Shown: positions 24,346 to 33,710 of the stretch, one piece after another
Layout of the letters: every line of letters begins with the position of its first letter
How positions within the stretch are numbered: position 1 is the stretch's first letter
Source: Terriglobus tenax
Lineage (GTDB): Bacteria; Acidobacteriota; Terriglobia; Terriglobales; Acidobacteriaceae
Length of the DNA: 64,000 bases
Assembly: GCF_025685395.1 (NCBI RefSeq)
Contig: NZ_JAGSYA010000004.1
Location: 2,046,001 to 2,110,000 of the forward strand
Reading direction: 5' to 3'
Made by a program: the position numbers and the translations under genes
Notes under the pieces: model-generated
The model's input: the letters and a program-made list of their open reading frames with translations, nothing else
Told to the model about the DNA's origin: nothing
Database searches by the model: none

Positions 24346-26934
24346 ATGAAGAAGCTTTTTCTGCTCGTGCTGAGCGGAATTGTTCTGCTTGCCTCGTACG
24401 CTTACGCCCAGGGAACCGCCGGCAGCATCAGCGGCGTTGTGACCGATTCCACCGGGGCCGTGATTCCCAATGCCATCGTGACCATCACCAATCCGGTGAG
24501 CGGCCATGAACAAACCACGACGACCGGCAACGACGGCCGTTACACCGTCAGCAACCTTCCCTTTGGCCGTTACCATGTCTCCGCCGGTTCCACCGGCTTT
24601 CAACCTTCCACGGGAGATGTCGTCGTCAAATCGGCGGCAGCTCTTCCGCTCGACTTCAAGCTCGGCGTCTCGGCAGGCAACACCGTCGTCACGGTGGAGT
24701 CGGACGCCGAAGATCTGCTGAGCAAAGATCCGGTAGCTGCGACCCAGGTGGACCGCAGCCTGTATGAAAAGCTCCCCACAGAGAGCACCGCGGCCCCGCT
24801 TTCCTCCCTGATCACTCTCAGCACCCCCGGCATTGCGTCGGACTCGAACGGCCTGTTCCACCCGATGGGAGAGCATGCCGATACCAGCTACTCGATTGAT
24901 GGCCAGCCGGTCAGCGACCAGCAGAGCCGCGTCTTCGGCAACCAGATGTCGGTCAACGCCATTCAGTCCATCAACGTGATTGAAGGCATTGCCCCGGCCG
25001 AATATGGCGACAAAGCCAGCCTGGTGGTGCAGACCACCACCCGCTCCGGCCTGGGCCAGAAGAAGCCGACCGGAACCCTGGGCGCCAGCTACGGCACCTT
25101 CGGTTCGGCCACACTGAACTTTGCCCTGGGCGTCGGCGGCGACCACTTCGGCAACTTCTTCAGCCTGGACGGCGTGAACAGCGGCCGCTACCTGGATACG
25201 CCGGAGTTCAACCCGGTCCACGCGCACGGCAACAACCAGAACTTCTTTGACCGCTTTGACTACAAGCCCGACGACCGGAACACCCTCCAGCTGAACCTTT
25301 CGGCCTCGCGCTCCTGGTTCCAGAACCCGAACCAGTATGACCAGCAGGCCGCCGGGCAGGACCAGAAGGGCAAGATTCTGAGCTACAACCTCTCCCCCAG
25401 TTGGACGCACGTGGTCAATGATCACACCCTGTTCAGCGTGAATCCGTACCTGCGCCAGGACAACTTCCACTACTACCCTTCGGCCAATCCTTTCAACGAC
25501 ACCCCGGCAACCCTGTCGCAGAGCCGCCGCCTGCAGAACGCCGGCATCAAGGCCGATTTTTCCTGGACCAAGGGCACGAACACGCTGAAGGTGGGCGGCA
25601 ACTTCTACCACACCTTCCTGCATGAAGGCTTCTCGCTGGGTATTACCGACCCCGGCTACAACGCGGTCTGCTTTGATGCGAACGGCGATGTGGTGACCGA
25701 CCCGACCATCACCTCCACCGCGCAGTGCGCCGGCAACGGTTATACCGTGAACGACGCGTTTATCCCCGGCGCGGTGGCCTATGACCTGACCCGTGGCGGA
25801 TCGCTCTACCGCTTCAACGGCAAAACCGATATCAAACAGGAAGCCCTGTACGTGCAGGATGCCTACAACTGGAAGGGCGTACAGCTGCAGCTTGGCGTGC
25901 GCGCCGACAACTACAACGGCCTGAGCCGCCGCAGCATGGTGCAGCCGCGCCTGGGCATGAGCTATACCGTTCCCAAGTCAAACACGGTTCTGCGCGCTGG
26001 TTACGGCAAGCTGTTCCTGACTCCCTATAACGAAAATCTGATCGTCTCCAGCTCCACCGGCATTGGCGGCCTGCAGGGAGCTTCCGCCGCTGTACCGCTG
26101 AAGCCGGCGGCGCGCGACCAGTACAACGTGGGCTTTGAGCAGGGCTTCGGCAAGCTGGTGGTGGTCAGCGGCGAGTACTTCTGGAAGTACACCGATCGCG
26201 ACTTCGACTTCGGCGTTCTGTTCAACACCCCCCTGGCCTTCCCCATCCAGTGGCGCAAGTCGAAGATTGACGGCTTTGGTATCAAGATCAATGTTCCGCA
26301 GCAGCATGGCGTCTCAGCCTACTCGGTGCTGGGCCACACGCGCTCGCGCTTCTTTGGGCCGGAGACCGGAGGTGTTCTGTTCAACGACCCCAGCGTGACC
26401 GATGCCACCGTCTTCCGCATTGACCACGACCAGGCCTTCCAGCAGACCACGCACCTGCAGTGGCAGCCGAAAAAGAACGGTCCCTGGGGCGGTTTCACCT
26501 GGCGCTACGAAAGCGGCCTGGTGGCTGGAAGCGCTCCGTTTGCCACGGATACCACAACGCCGGTGGACCTGACCGGCCTGACGGCCGACCAGCAGCAGCA
26601 GATTGCCCTGAGCTGCGGCGGCGTCAAGGCGACCCTCAACGCTCCGCTGACCAGCTGCGCTCCTAATCAGCTCCAGTCGCCGCTGCTGTCCATCCCGGCT
26701 CCGGGAACGGAAGATGACGACCGCAACCCGCCCCGCATCGCTCCACGCACCATGTTCGATGCAGGTCTGGGCTGGGACAACCTTTTCCATAAGGACCGAA
26801 TCAAAACGAATATCAGCCTGACTGTTGTGAATCTGACAAACAAGTATGCGCTGTACAACTTCTTGTCGACGTTCAGCGGAACGCACTTTGTTTCGCCACG
26901 AACGGTCAACGGGCAGGTGTCGTTCAACTTCTAA
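24346..26934 (+). CDS. TonB-dependent receptor with carboxypeptidase-regulatory-like N-terminal domain
   Basis: 862 aa. The signal peptide (residues 1-22) is followed by a carboxypeptidase regulatory-like/CnaB fold (GSISGVVTDSTGAVIPNAIVTITN, residues 27-110), a plug domain (SYSIDGQPVSDQQSRVFGNQMSVNAIQSINVIEG, about 160-260) and a 22-strand barrel ending in the expected aromatic VSFNF. It is an outer-membrane energised transporter; no ligand is evident, though the Cys/His-rich upstream gene hints at a metal complex. It is shorter than the roughly 1,100-aa Oar proteins common in acidobacteria. AGGAG eight bases before the ATG at 24346 sets the start. A terminator lies downstream. Confidence 0.9.
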   Translation: MKKLFLLVLSGIVLLASYAYAQGTAGSISGVVTDSTGAVIPNAIVTITNPVSGHEQTTTTGNDGRYTVSNLPFGRYHVSAGSTGFQPSTGDVVVKSAAALPLDFKLGVSAGNTVVTVESDAEDLLSKDPVAATQVDRSLYEKLPTESTAAPLSSLITLSTPGIASDSNGLFHPMGEHADTSYSIDGQPVSDQQSRVFGNQMSVNAIQSINVIEGIAPAEYGDKASLVVQTTTRSGLGQKKPTGTLGASYGTFGSATLNFALGVGGDHFGNFFSLDGVNSGRYLDTPEFNPVHAHGNNQNFFDRFDYKPDDRNTLQLNLSASRSWFQNPNQYDQQAAGQDQKGKILSYNLSPSWTHVVNDHTLFSVNPYLRQDNFHYYPSANPFNDTPATLSQSRRLQNAGIKADFSWTKGTNTLKVGGNFYHTFLHEGFSLGITDPGYNAVCFDANGDVVTDPTITSTAQCAGNGYTVNDAFIPGAVAYDLTRGGSLYRFNGKTDIKQEALYVQDAYNWKGVQLQLGVRADNYNGLSRRSMVQPRLGMSYTVPKSNTVLRAGYGKLFLTPYNENLIVSSSTGIGGLQGASAAVPLKPAARDQYNVGFEQGFGKLVVVSGEYFWKYTDRDFDFGVLFNTPLAFPIQWRKSKIDGFGIKINVPQQHGVSAYSVLGHTRSRFFGPETGGVLFNDPSVTDATVFRIDHDQAFQQTTHLQWQPKKNGPWGGFTWRYESGLVAGSAPFATDTTTPVDLTGLTADQQQQIALSCGGVKATLNAPLTSCAPNQLQSPLLSIPAPGTEDDDRNPPRIAPRTMFDAGLGWDNLFHKDRIKTNISLTVVNLTNKYALYNFLSTFSGTHFVSPRTVNGQVSFNF

Positions 26935-26978
26935 TACAGCCCTCCCCCGGTTTTTATAACGGTTGAACGGCACCCCGG

Positions 26979-27005
26979 AAGCCCTGGTTCCCCGCCAGGG
27001 CTTTT
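26979..27005 (+). terminator. Intrinsic terminator after the TonB receptor gene
   Basis: AAGCCCTGG (26979-26987) pairs with CCAGGGCTT (26995-27003), followed by TTCC; the loop is TTCCCCG. Confidence 0.8.
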
Positions 27006-27082
27006 CCACGTCTGGAGAGTCCTTTTTTCCTCAAAACCGCTGCGGTATACTTGATCGTGCACCCCTGCGGAGCCAATCCTGA

Positions 27083-28759
<1,677 letters not shown>

Positions 28760-28780
28760 CTTCACCGCATCGCATCTCTT

Positions 28781-28817
28781 AAAACGCGCTTCTTGTCCCT
28801 GACGAGAAGCGCGTTTT
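28781..28817. terminator. Bidirectional terminator between pyrG and the RidA-like gene
   Basis: Perfect 13-bp stem AAAACGCGCTTCT / AGAAGCGCGTTTT; the A and T ends serve as the T-run for either strand. Confidence 0.88.
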
Positions 28818-28865
28818 GCATCTGCGATACGGATCTGCCGGACGAACCACAACCTCCATTGCAAT

Positions 28866-29348
28866 CTACTTCGAACGCACAGCCACCAGGTCGATTTCCA
28901 CCAGAGCGCCACGCGATGCGGCTGGAAGAACCACCTGCAGTGTTGTGCGTGCAGGCTTGTGCGGTTGTTCTTTCGTGCCGAAGAACTGTCGGTATCCAGT
29001 CGTCATTCCGGCGGTGTCGGCCTTGCCATCTCTCGCAGGATCGCCGCCGAGAAACACGCGCACCATCGCCACGTCTCCCAGGGTCAGTTTCTGCGTCGCA
29101 AGGAACGCTTGCAGGTCTTTCAGGACACCCACCGTCTGGGACGCGGTATCGGTGTGCGTCTTCATATCCGGGTCGAGCCACCCGCTCACAAACAACATAT
29201 TGCCTGCCCACACGGCTCCAGAGACTGGAATATCCGCATTCGTGGGGTTTTGGCTTGCAGGGAGTGGAAGCTGTTTTAGTTTTTGCGCTGAAACCGTCAG
29301 AGAGCCGATCAGCACAACCGCCAATAGGGAAAGAGGCTTGGTCGTCAT
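28866..29348 (-). CDS. Exported RidA/YjgF-family protein
   Basis: 160 aa. A signal peptide (SLLAVVLIGSLTVSAQ) precedes a full RidA domain: SGAVWAGNMLFVSGW, DTASQTVGVLKDLQAFL, LGDVAMVRVFLGG and a C-terminal ARTTLQVVLPAASRGALVEIDLVAV. Cytoplasmic RidA hydrolyses reactive enamine/imine intermediates; the arginine of the ARTTLQV motif that binds the carboxylate is present. Export to the periplasm is unusual for RidA but recurs in acidobacteria, and its substrate there is unknown. Confidence 0.85.
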   Translation of the reverse strand: MTTKPLSLLAVVLIGSLTVSAQKLKQLPLPASQNPTNADIPVSGAVWAGNMLFVSGWLDPDMKTHTDTASQTVGVLKDLQAFLATQKLTLGDVAMVRVFLGGDPARDGKADTAGMTTGYRQFFGTKEQPHKPARTTLQVVLPAASRGALVEIDLVAVRSK

Positions 29349-29413
29349 GCGGTTAAAACTATTCCTGCTTGCGGACTTCCGGCATCAAGATTCGTAGTGT
29401 TCGGATGACAGTC

Positions 29414-29462
29414 AATAAACAAACGGGCTGAGGGAAAATCTCCCTCAGCCCGTTTGTTTATT
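29414..29462. terminator. 22-bp terminator hairpin
   Basis: A perfect 22-bp inverted repeat (arms 29414-29435 and 29441-29462, loop AAATC), A-rich on one side and T-rich on the other. It lies just downstream of the minus-strand RcnB-like gene and should terminate it. Confidence 0.9.
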
Positions 29463-29471
29463 GCGCGGAAC

Positions 29472-29930
29472 TTAGCGGTTCGCCAGCGTACCGATCAGGT
29501 CGACCACATCGGCAATCACGCGCGTCGTTGGGTTATAGGCAACGACGTAGCCGCCATAGTAGCCATACTGGTAGCCCGGCGGAGGCGGCTGAAGACCGTT
29601 GTAGTACGGCGGAGGAACCGGCTGCACGCGATAAGTACGCGGAATGGCATAGCCGGCATAGAAGTTCGGGCGGCGGCGGCCCTGCCAGCGGCGAATGTCG
29701 TTCGAGTAGTAGCCACGGAAGCGGTCACGCTCATTTCCCCGGAAGTGCCAGTCGGGACGGTTGTCATGACGATTGTCGTACCGGTTATCGCGGCGGTCAT
29801 CATAGTGATCGTCATGCTTCGCCTGCCCCGGGGGAGGGTATCCGTGCCCGGGCTGCGCATTTGCGGTCACTGCGGTTGCGCCTGCCAGAAAAACGAGTGC
29901 ACGAAGATAGGATTTCGTGGAAAGAGTCAT
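29472..29930 (-). CDS. RcnB-like exported protein
   Basis: 152 aa. The signal peptide ends TANA. The middle is a repetitive Asp/His/Arg segment (DDHYDDRRDNRYDNRHDNRPDWHF) and the C-terminus has the RcnB-type ending with VPPPYYNGLQPPPPGYQYGYYGGYVV and VIADVVDLIG. RcnB is a periplasmic protein tuning nickel/cobalt homeostasis in enterobacteria; the His/Asp-rich part could bind metal, but most environmental homologues are uncharacterised. AGGAGA ten bases upstream supports the ATG at 29930 over the extended frame. It has its own strong terminator. Confidence 0.75.
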   Translation of the reverse strand: MTLSTKSYLRALVFLAGATAVTANAQPGHGYPPPGQAKHDDHYDDRRDNRYDNRHDNRPDWHFRGNERDRFRGYYSNDIRRWQGRRRPNFYAGYAIPRTYRVQPVPPPYYNGLQPPPPGYQYGYYGGYVVAYNPTTRVIADVVDLIGTLANR

Positions 29931-30008
29931 TTCTTGTTGTCTCCTTGCTTCATTTTTTGATGCATCATTCCTCAAATACGCTGCCGGGACGCATCTTATT
30001 GGTTAGCT

Positions 30009-30653
30009 ATGGTCGAAGAACGGACACGAAGCAAGCGGGCCTTGCGCCTTCTCCTCGCGCTGGCGATTGTTTTTCTGGTTGGATCCATTGCCACGGTGGT
30101 TTATCTGCGCCATGCGGTGACAGGCGTCTCCGGCCGCATTGCCACGCTGCTGCTGGGCCGCCCGGTCAGCTATGACACGTCAGTGCCTGTTGTCGTTGAG
30201 AAGATCCAGTCGCTGCAACGGCTGGAGACGGTCTCCTACTCGATGGACACGATTGTTGAAGGCAAGCGTACCAGCGACATCCTGCCGGACCTTCTCTTCG
30301 GCGACCGGCTGCTGCTGGTGGTTCATGGCCAGGCTATTGCGGGCATCGACCTGTCGAAGCTGAAACCGGAGGATGTGAAGGTCACGAACGGGGCGATCCA
30401 CGTGGAGCTTCCACCGTCGGAGATTTTCACCACGGCCATCGACAACAAGAAGACGCGTGTCTACCTGCGCACGACAGGCCTGTTTGTTCCAGCCGACCAG
30501 AACCTTGAGACCGAGACCCGGAGCAAGGCCGAGGAGCAGTTGAAGAATGCCGCGATGCAGGACGGCATTCTGGACAACGCGAAGCGCAACGCCCGCGCCA
30601 CGGTAACGACCATGCTGAATGGACTTGGCTTTGCGCGCGTGGACGTGAAGTAA
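30009..30653 (+). CDS. DUF4230 family membrane-anchored protein
   Basis: 214 aa. A single N-terminal helix (LRLLLALAIVFLVGSIATVVYL) anchors an external domain of DUF4230 type: VVVEKIQSLQRLETVSYSMDTIVEGK, LLLVVHGQAIAGIDLSKLKPEDV and a C-terminal coiled region (ETRSKAEEQLKNAAMQDGILDNAKRNA) ending in a short beta segment. Function unknown. The stop overlaps the start of the next gene (TAATG), so translation is coupled. Confidence 0.8.
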   Translation: MVEERTRSKRALRLLLALAIVFLVGSIATVVYLRHAVTGVSGRIATLLLGRPVSYDTSVPVVVEKIQSLQRLETVSYSMDTIVEGKRTSDILPDLLFGDRLLLVVHGQAIAGIDLSKLKPEDVKVTNGAIHVELPPSEIFTTAIDNKKTRVYLRTTGLFVPADQNLETETRSKAEEQLKNAAMQDGILDNAKRNARATVTTMLNGLGFARVDVK

Positions 30654-31162
30654 TGAGGCGAAGTTTGCCATCCCGTCTCGTCCGGTGTCATGCTTTCTGC
30701 ATGATTCGAATGATGCAAGGCGCGGCGGCCGCCGTTCTCTTCTCCTGCTGCCTGGCGGCAGGTGCACAGCAGGATGCCGGATACTGGCGCGCGGAGAGCA
30801 AGACCGCCGAGTCCATTACGGGCGACATTGCCATCTCCGGCGAGAAGCTGATGATGAATTTCACGCGCTTCACCATCGCGGACATCCGTCCGCTGAGCTA
30901 CACCGAGGTAAGCGCGGCCTTTGACGTCCCTGCCGAAAACGGCAACAAGGGCATTCTTTACCGGCTCAGCATTCCCGGCGATAAGAAGTTCCTGCACCGC
31001 AACACGCTGTGCGGCAATGAAGAGACGCAGTGGATGGCGACCTTTGTTACCGGGCGCACGCTGCGGCTGGTCTTCTTCTCCGGCAGCTCCATGCCCGTCT
31101 TCACACCGGAGGCCATCTCCAACACGACCTCTCTGTGCGGCAGTTATACCTATCACCGCTAA
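30653..31162 (+). CDS. Exported hypothetical protein, 169 aa
   Basis: The ATG shares its A with the stop of the DUF4230 gene. The N-terminus is a long basic leader followed by a hydrophobic stretch (AAAAVLFSCCLAAGAQ) consistent with a signal peptide; an internal ATG at 30701 would give a more usual length. The mature part is about 125 aa, beta-rich, with two Cys (NTLCGNEE, TSLCGSY) likely disulfide-bonded. No family recognised. The stop overlaps the OsmC gene's stop at CTAA. Confidence 0.7.
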   Translation: MRRSLPSRLVRCHAFCMIRMMQGAAAAVLFSCCLAAGAQQDAGYWRAESKTAESITGDIAISGEKLMMNFTRFTIADIRPLSYTEVSAAFDVPAENGNKGILYRLSIPGDKKFLHRNTLCGNEETQWMATFVTGRTLRLVFFSGSSMPVFTPEAISNTTSLCGSYTYHR

Positions 31163-31572
31163 ACAGCGAGTGCAGGCAGCGGCTCGCCAATCTCCACCTT
31201 GATCTCCGGCGGATGGGTGAGGGTGTTGTGCAGAATGCAGCGGTGCACGCTGTCATCCACGCCTGCCTTGTGTTCCTCGCTGAGTTCCGATGGCGTGTGC
31301 ACGACGATGCGCATCTCGCCCAGGCGCGTGGGCGCGGTCAGCTTTTCGGCATGGATCTCGACCTGCGTGCCTTCAAAGGGCAGGCCCTTCTTCTTCAGGT
31401 ACGCCACGGCATAGAACGCGGCGCAGGAGCCGATAGCCGACAGGAAGAGTTCCGGCGGAGTCATCGCTTCATCCCATCCGTTGTTGTCCGTGGGCTGATC
31501 GGTGTAGATGGTGTGCGTGCGCGTCTTCATCGAGAACTGCACATCGCCCATGTGATCGACCGTGATCTTCAT
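31159..31572 (-). CDS. OsmC family peroxiredoxin-like protein
   Basis: 137 aa. The two reactive cysteines of OsmC/Ohr proteins are present in IGSCAAFYAV and SVHRCILHNTL, with the SGADEGPTPMELFL-like stretch here as MTPPELFLSA. The protein would reduce organic hydroperoxides or belong to the related YhfA group. It is the last gene of a translationally coupled operon: its ATG overlaps the sigma factor stop (ATGA). Confidence 0.88.
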   Translation of the reverse strand: MKITVDHMGDVQFSMKTRTHTIYTDQPTDNNGWDEAMTPPELFLSAIGSCAAFYAVAYLKKKGLPFEGTQVEIHAEKLTAPTRLGEMRIVVHTPSELSEEHKAGVDDSVHRCILHNTLTHPPEIKVEIGEPLPALAV

Positions 31573-32120
31573 ACTGTCTTTTCCTTCTTCTGTGCCAGCA
31601 GGGCACTGTCTAAATGTTGCCGCACCATCTGCCGTGCCCGGTGCAGGCGAGACTTCATGGCGGCCAGTGAGATGTTGAGGTCGGCAGCGACCTTTTCTCC
31701 CGGCTGCTCTTCCAGATCGCGGCGGCGGTAGACCTCGCGCAGCCGTGGCGGCAGAAACTCCATCGCCTCATGCAGGGCATCGCGCAGAACGCGTGCGTCC
31801 AACTGCTCTTCCATGGCCACGGCAGGGGCGGCAATCTCATGGCCTTTCTCTTCCATCTCCGCCAGGCGAAGCAACGGCTGCATGCTTTCACGCTCGCGCA
31901 GATTGCTGCATACGCGACGCGCGATGATGGCGAGCCATCCGCGGAACGACTCCGCCGCGCGCAGCGAATCAAGGTGCTGATAGGCGCGCATCAGCGACTC
32001 GATCAACACATCCTCGGCATCCTCGCGGTTGCCGCAGGCGCGCAGCATCTGCCGGTAAACAGCATCCTTGTGCTGGTTGGCCAGCGCCTCAAAATCGTAT
32101 TGACCACTTCCATTCGTCAT
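31569..32120 (-). CDS. ECF-type RNA polymerase sigma factor
   Basis: 183 aa. Region 2 covers residues 8-75 (FEALANQHKDAVYRQMLRACGNREDAEDVLIESLMRAYQ, then FRGWLAIIARRVC) and region 4 residues 115-170 (LPPRLREVYRRRDLEEQPGEKVAADLNISLAAMKSRLHRARQMV). It should direct polymerase to a stress regulon. No anti-sigma gene is adjacent; instead the flanking coupled genes encode a membrane rhodanese and OsmC, which makes redox control plausible. It starts with ATGA overlapping the rhodanese stop. Confidence 0.88.
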   Translation of the reverse strand: MTNGSGQYDFEALANQHKDAVYRQMLRACGNREDAEDVLIESLMRAYQHLDSLRAAESFRGWLAIIARRVCSNLRERESMQPLLRLAEMEEKGHEIAAPAVAMEEQLDARVLRDALHEAMEFLPPRLREVYRRRDLEEQPGEKVAADLNISLAAMKSRLHRARQMVRQHLDSALLAQKKEKTV

Positions 32121-32650
32121 GCAATCCGCCGGTTCCATGGCATGCGGGCCAGAAGGCGGCCCATCATACAGATATCCGTTAGCCCGGCAAAGGTAAGCCC
32201 GGCGCCCACAAAGCCCGTTAGCCAGAGCCACTTCGTGCTGACCATGGCAGCCAACAACGTTCCAGAAAACACCAGCAAGCCCGCACCAAGACGCACCTGC
32301 CGTTCCAGCGACCAACTGGTTGCGGTGGCTCTTTGCAAAGTGCGGCCGTCGCTGGCCCATGCCGCCGTGCCACCGCGCAGCACATAAGCCGCAATACCCA
32401 CACTCTCCAGTTTCTGTTGCGCGATGCGTGCGCGCGTTCCGCCCTGGCACAACAAAACTACCTGTTCCCCCGGATGGCAGGCCTGCGTAGTCAGCGTCTC
32501 CAGAGGAATGTTGACCGCCCCCGGAATGTGGCCAGCGGCAAACTCCGATGGCGACCGCACATCGATCATCCGCAGAGCTTCTCCCTGGTGAATCCAGCCT
32601 GCCAGCACCGATGGAACAATTTCTTCTGCCATGGTCGTTTTTTCTGTCAT
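32117..32650 (-). CDS. Rhodanese domain protein with C-terminal DUF2892 membrane segment
   Basis: 177 aa. Residues 8-105 form a rhodanese domain (ALRMIDVRSPSEFAAGHIPGAVNIP) with the active-site loop CQGGTRAR. The C-terminal part holds two hydrophobic helices (AGLLVFSGTLLAAMV, WLTGFVGAGLTFAGLTDICMMGRLL) of DUF2892 type, the YgaP architecture of a membrane sulfurtransferase. GAAGG seven bases upstream supports the ATG at 32650; the longer reading to 32755 is not needed. First gene of the rhodanese-sigma-OsmC operon. Confidence 0.87.
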   Translation of the reverse strand: MTEKTTMAEEIVPSVLAGWIHQGEALRMIDVRSPSEFAAGHIPGAVNIPLETLTTQACHPGEQVVLLCQGGTRARIAQQKLESVGIAAYVLRGGTAAWASDGRTLQRATATSWSLERQVRLGAGLLVFSGTLLAAMVSTKWLWLTGFVGAGLTFAGLTDICMMGRLLARMPWNRRIA

Positions 32651-32766
32651 TGTTTTGCCTTCATTCCTTCTCTTCAGAACGGAAGAATGGTCCGGGAATG
32701 AAAAGGATTCATTTCGCCCGCGGGCGTTCGCGCCCGAGGTAAGCCTGTGTTCCAATCCTAAGAGAT

Positions 32767-33576
32767 ATGAGTCACTTCGACGTTTCCGGAGTCCAGATTG
32801 GCGGCGGAAAGCTCTTCCTGATCGCCGGCCCCTGCGTGATTGAAAGCGAGACCCACGCCCGCACCATGGCCGACGCCATCCAGCGCATAACCAGCGACCT
32901 GGGCGTGCCGTACATCTTCAAAGCCAGCTACGACAAGGCCAACCGCACCTCCATCAAGAGCTTTCGCGGCCCTGGCCTGGAAGAAGGCTGCCGCATCCTG
33001 AAGGCCATTCGGGAGAGCCACGAACTGCCCGTACTGACCGACGTACACACGCCGCAGGACTGCGCCGCCGTCGGCGAGGCCGTCGATGTGCTGCAGATTC
33101 CCGCCTTCCTTTGCCGCCAGACCGACCTGCTGGCCGCCGCCGCCGCTACCGGCCGCGCCATTAATGTGAAGAAGGGCCAGTTTGTCGCTCCGCTGGACAT
33201 GCGCCATGCCGTCGAGAAGGTAAAGGACAGTGGCAACCCGCGCGTCTGCCTGACGGAGCGCGGAGCCAGCTTCGGCTACAACAACCTGGTGGTGGACATG
33301 CGCTCGCTACCTATTATGCGTGGCTTTGCACCGGTGATCTTCGACGGCACGCACTCGGTGCAGACACCATCAGCCGCCAACGGCGTCAGCGGCGGCCAGC
33401 CGGAGTTTATCCCGGTGCTTGCCCGCGCTGCCGTGGCCGCGGGGGTGGATGGCATCTTCCTGGAGGTGCACGATGACCCCGCGCACGCCAAGAGCGACGG
33501 CGCCAACGCGCTGCATTTGAATCATCTGAAGGCTGTGTTGGAGAAGCTGCTGGCTGTACATGCGGCCGTGAGCTAG
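32767..33576 (+). CDS. kdsA: 3-deoxy-8-phosphooctulonate synthase (Kdo8P synthase)
   Basis: 269 aa. The start IAGPCVIESETHARTMA, the loop KASYDKANRTS, FRGPGLEEG and LTDVHTP, and the end FDGTHSVQTPS identify KdsA. It joins phosphoenolpyruvate to arabinose 5-phosphate for lipopolysaccharide core Kdo. The Cys in IAGPC is the metal ligand of the metal-dependent class (an Asn in the E. coli enzyme), so this enzyme is probably metal-dependent. AAGAGAT precedes the ATG. Downstream 134 bp hold a repeat fragment and the mntH operators. Confidence 0.95.
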   Translation: MSHFDVSGVQIGGGKLFLIAGPCVIESETHARTMADAIQRITSDLGVPYIFKASYDKANRTSIKSFRGPGLEEGCRILKAIRESHELPVLTDVHTPQDCAAVGEAVDVLQIPAFLCRQTDLLAAAAATGRAINVKKGQFVAPLDMRHAVEKVKDSGNPRVCLTERGASFGYNNLVVDMRSLPIMRGFAPVIFDGTHSVQTPSAANGVSGGQPEFIPVLARAAVAAGVDGIFLEVHDDPAHAKSDGANALHLNHLKAVLEKLLAVHAAVS

Positions 33577-33584
33577 ATCACCCC

Positions 33585-33630
33585 GGGTGCCCCATCTGTC
33601 ATTCCTAGTTTTTCCCTCGATCACTTCCCT
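33585..33630. repeat. Partial copy of the GGGTGCCCCAT palindromic repeat
   Basis: GGGTGCCCCATCT at 33585 matches the left arm of the element at 35113-35216 (11 identical bases). The matching right arm is absent. A separate CCCTCGAT / ATCGAGGG dyad follows near 33619-33648, possibly a weak terminator of kdsA. Confidence 0.5.
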
Positions 33631-33671
33631 CAATCGAGGGGTGGCGCATCTCCGCGCGGTGCTGTACCTTG

Positions 33672-33702
33672 TTTAGGACGACCTAATTTAGGTTTGCCTA
33701 AA
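33672..33702 (+). promoter_or_regulatory. Tandem DtxR/MntR-type operator upstream of mntH
   Basis: TTTAGG-ACGA-CCTAAT (33672-33687) abuts TTTAGG-TTTG-CCTAAA (33687-33702). Both are 16-bp inverted repeats whose half-site TTTAGG matches the TTAGGTTA-type sequence bound by DtxR/MntR/IdeR-family manganese or iron repressors. The second ends eight bases before the mntH ATG and overlaps a TAAATAT that could be the -10 element. Occupancy would block transcription when manganese is plentiful. Confidence 0.78.
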
Positions 33703-33710
33703 TATTCGCG

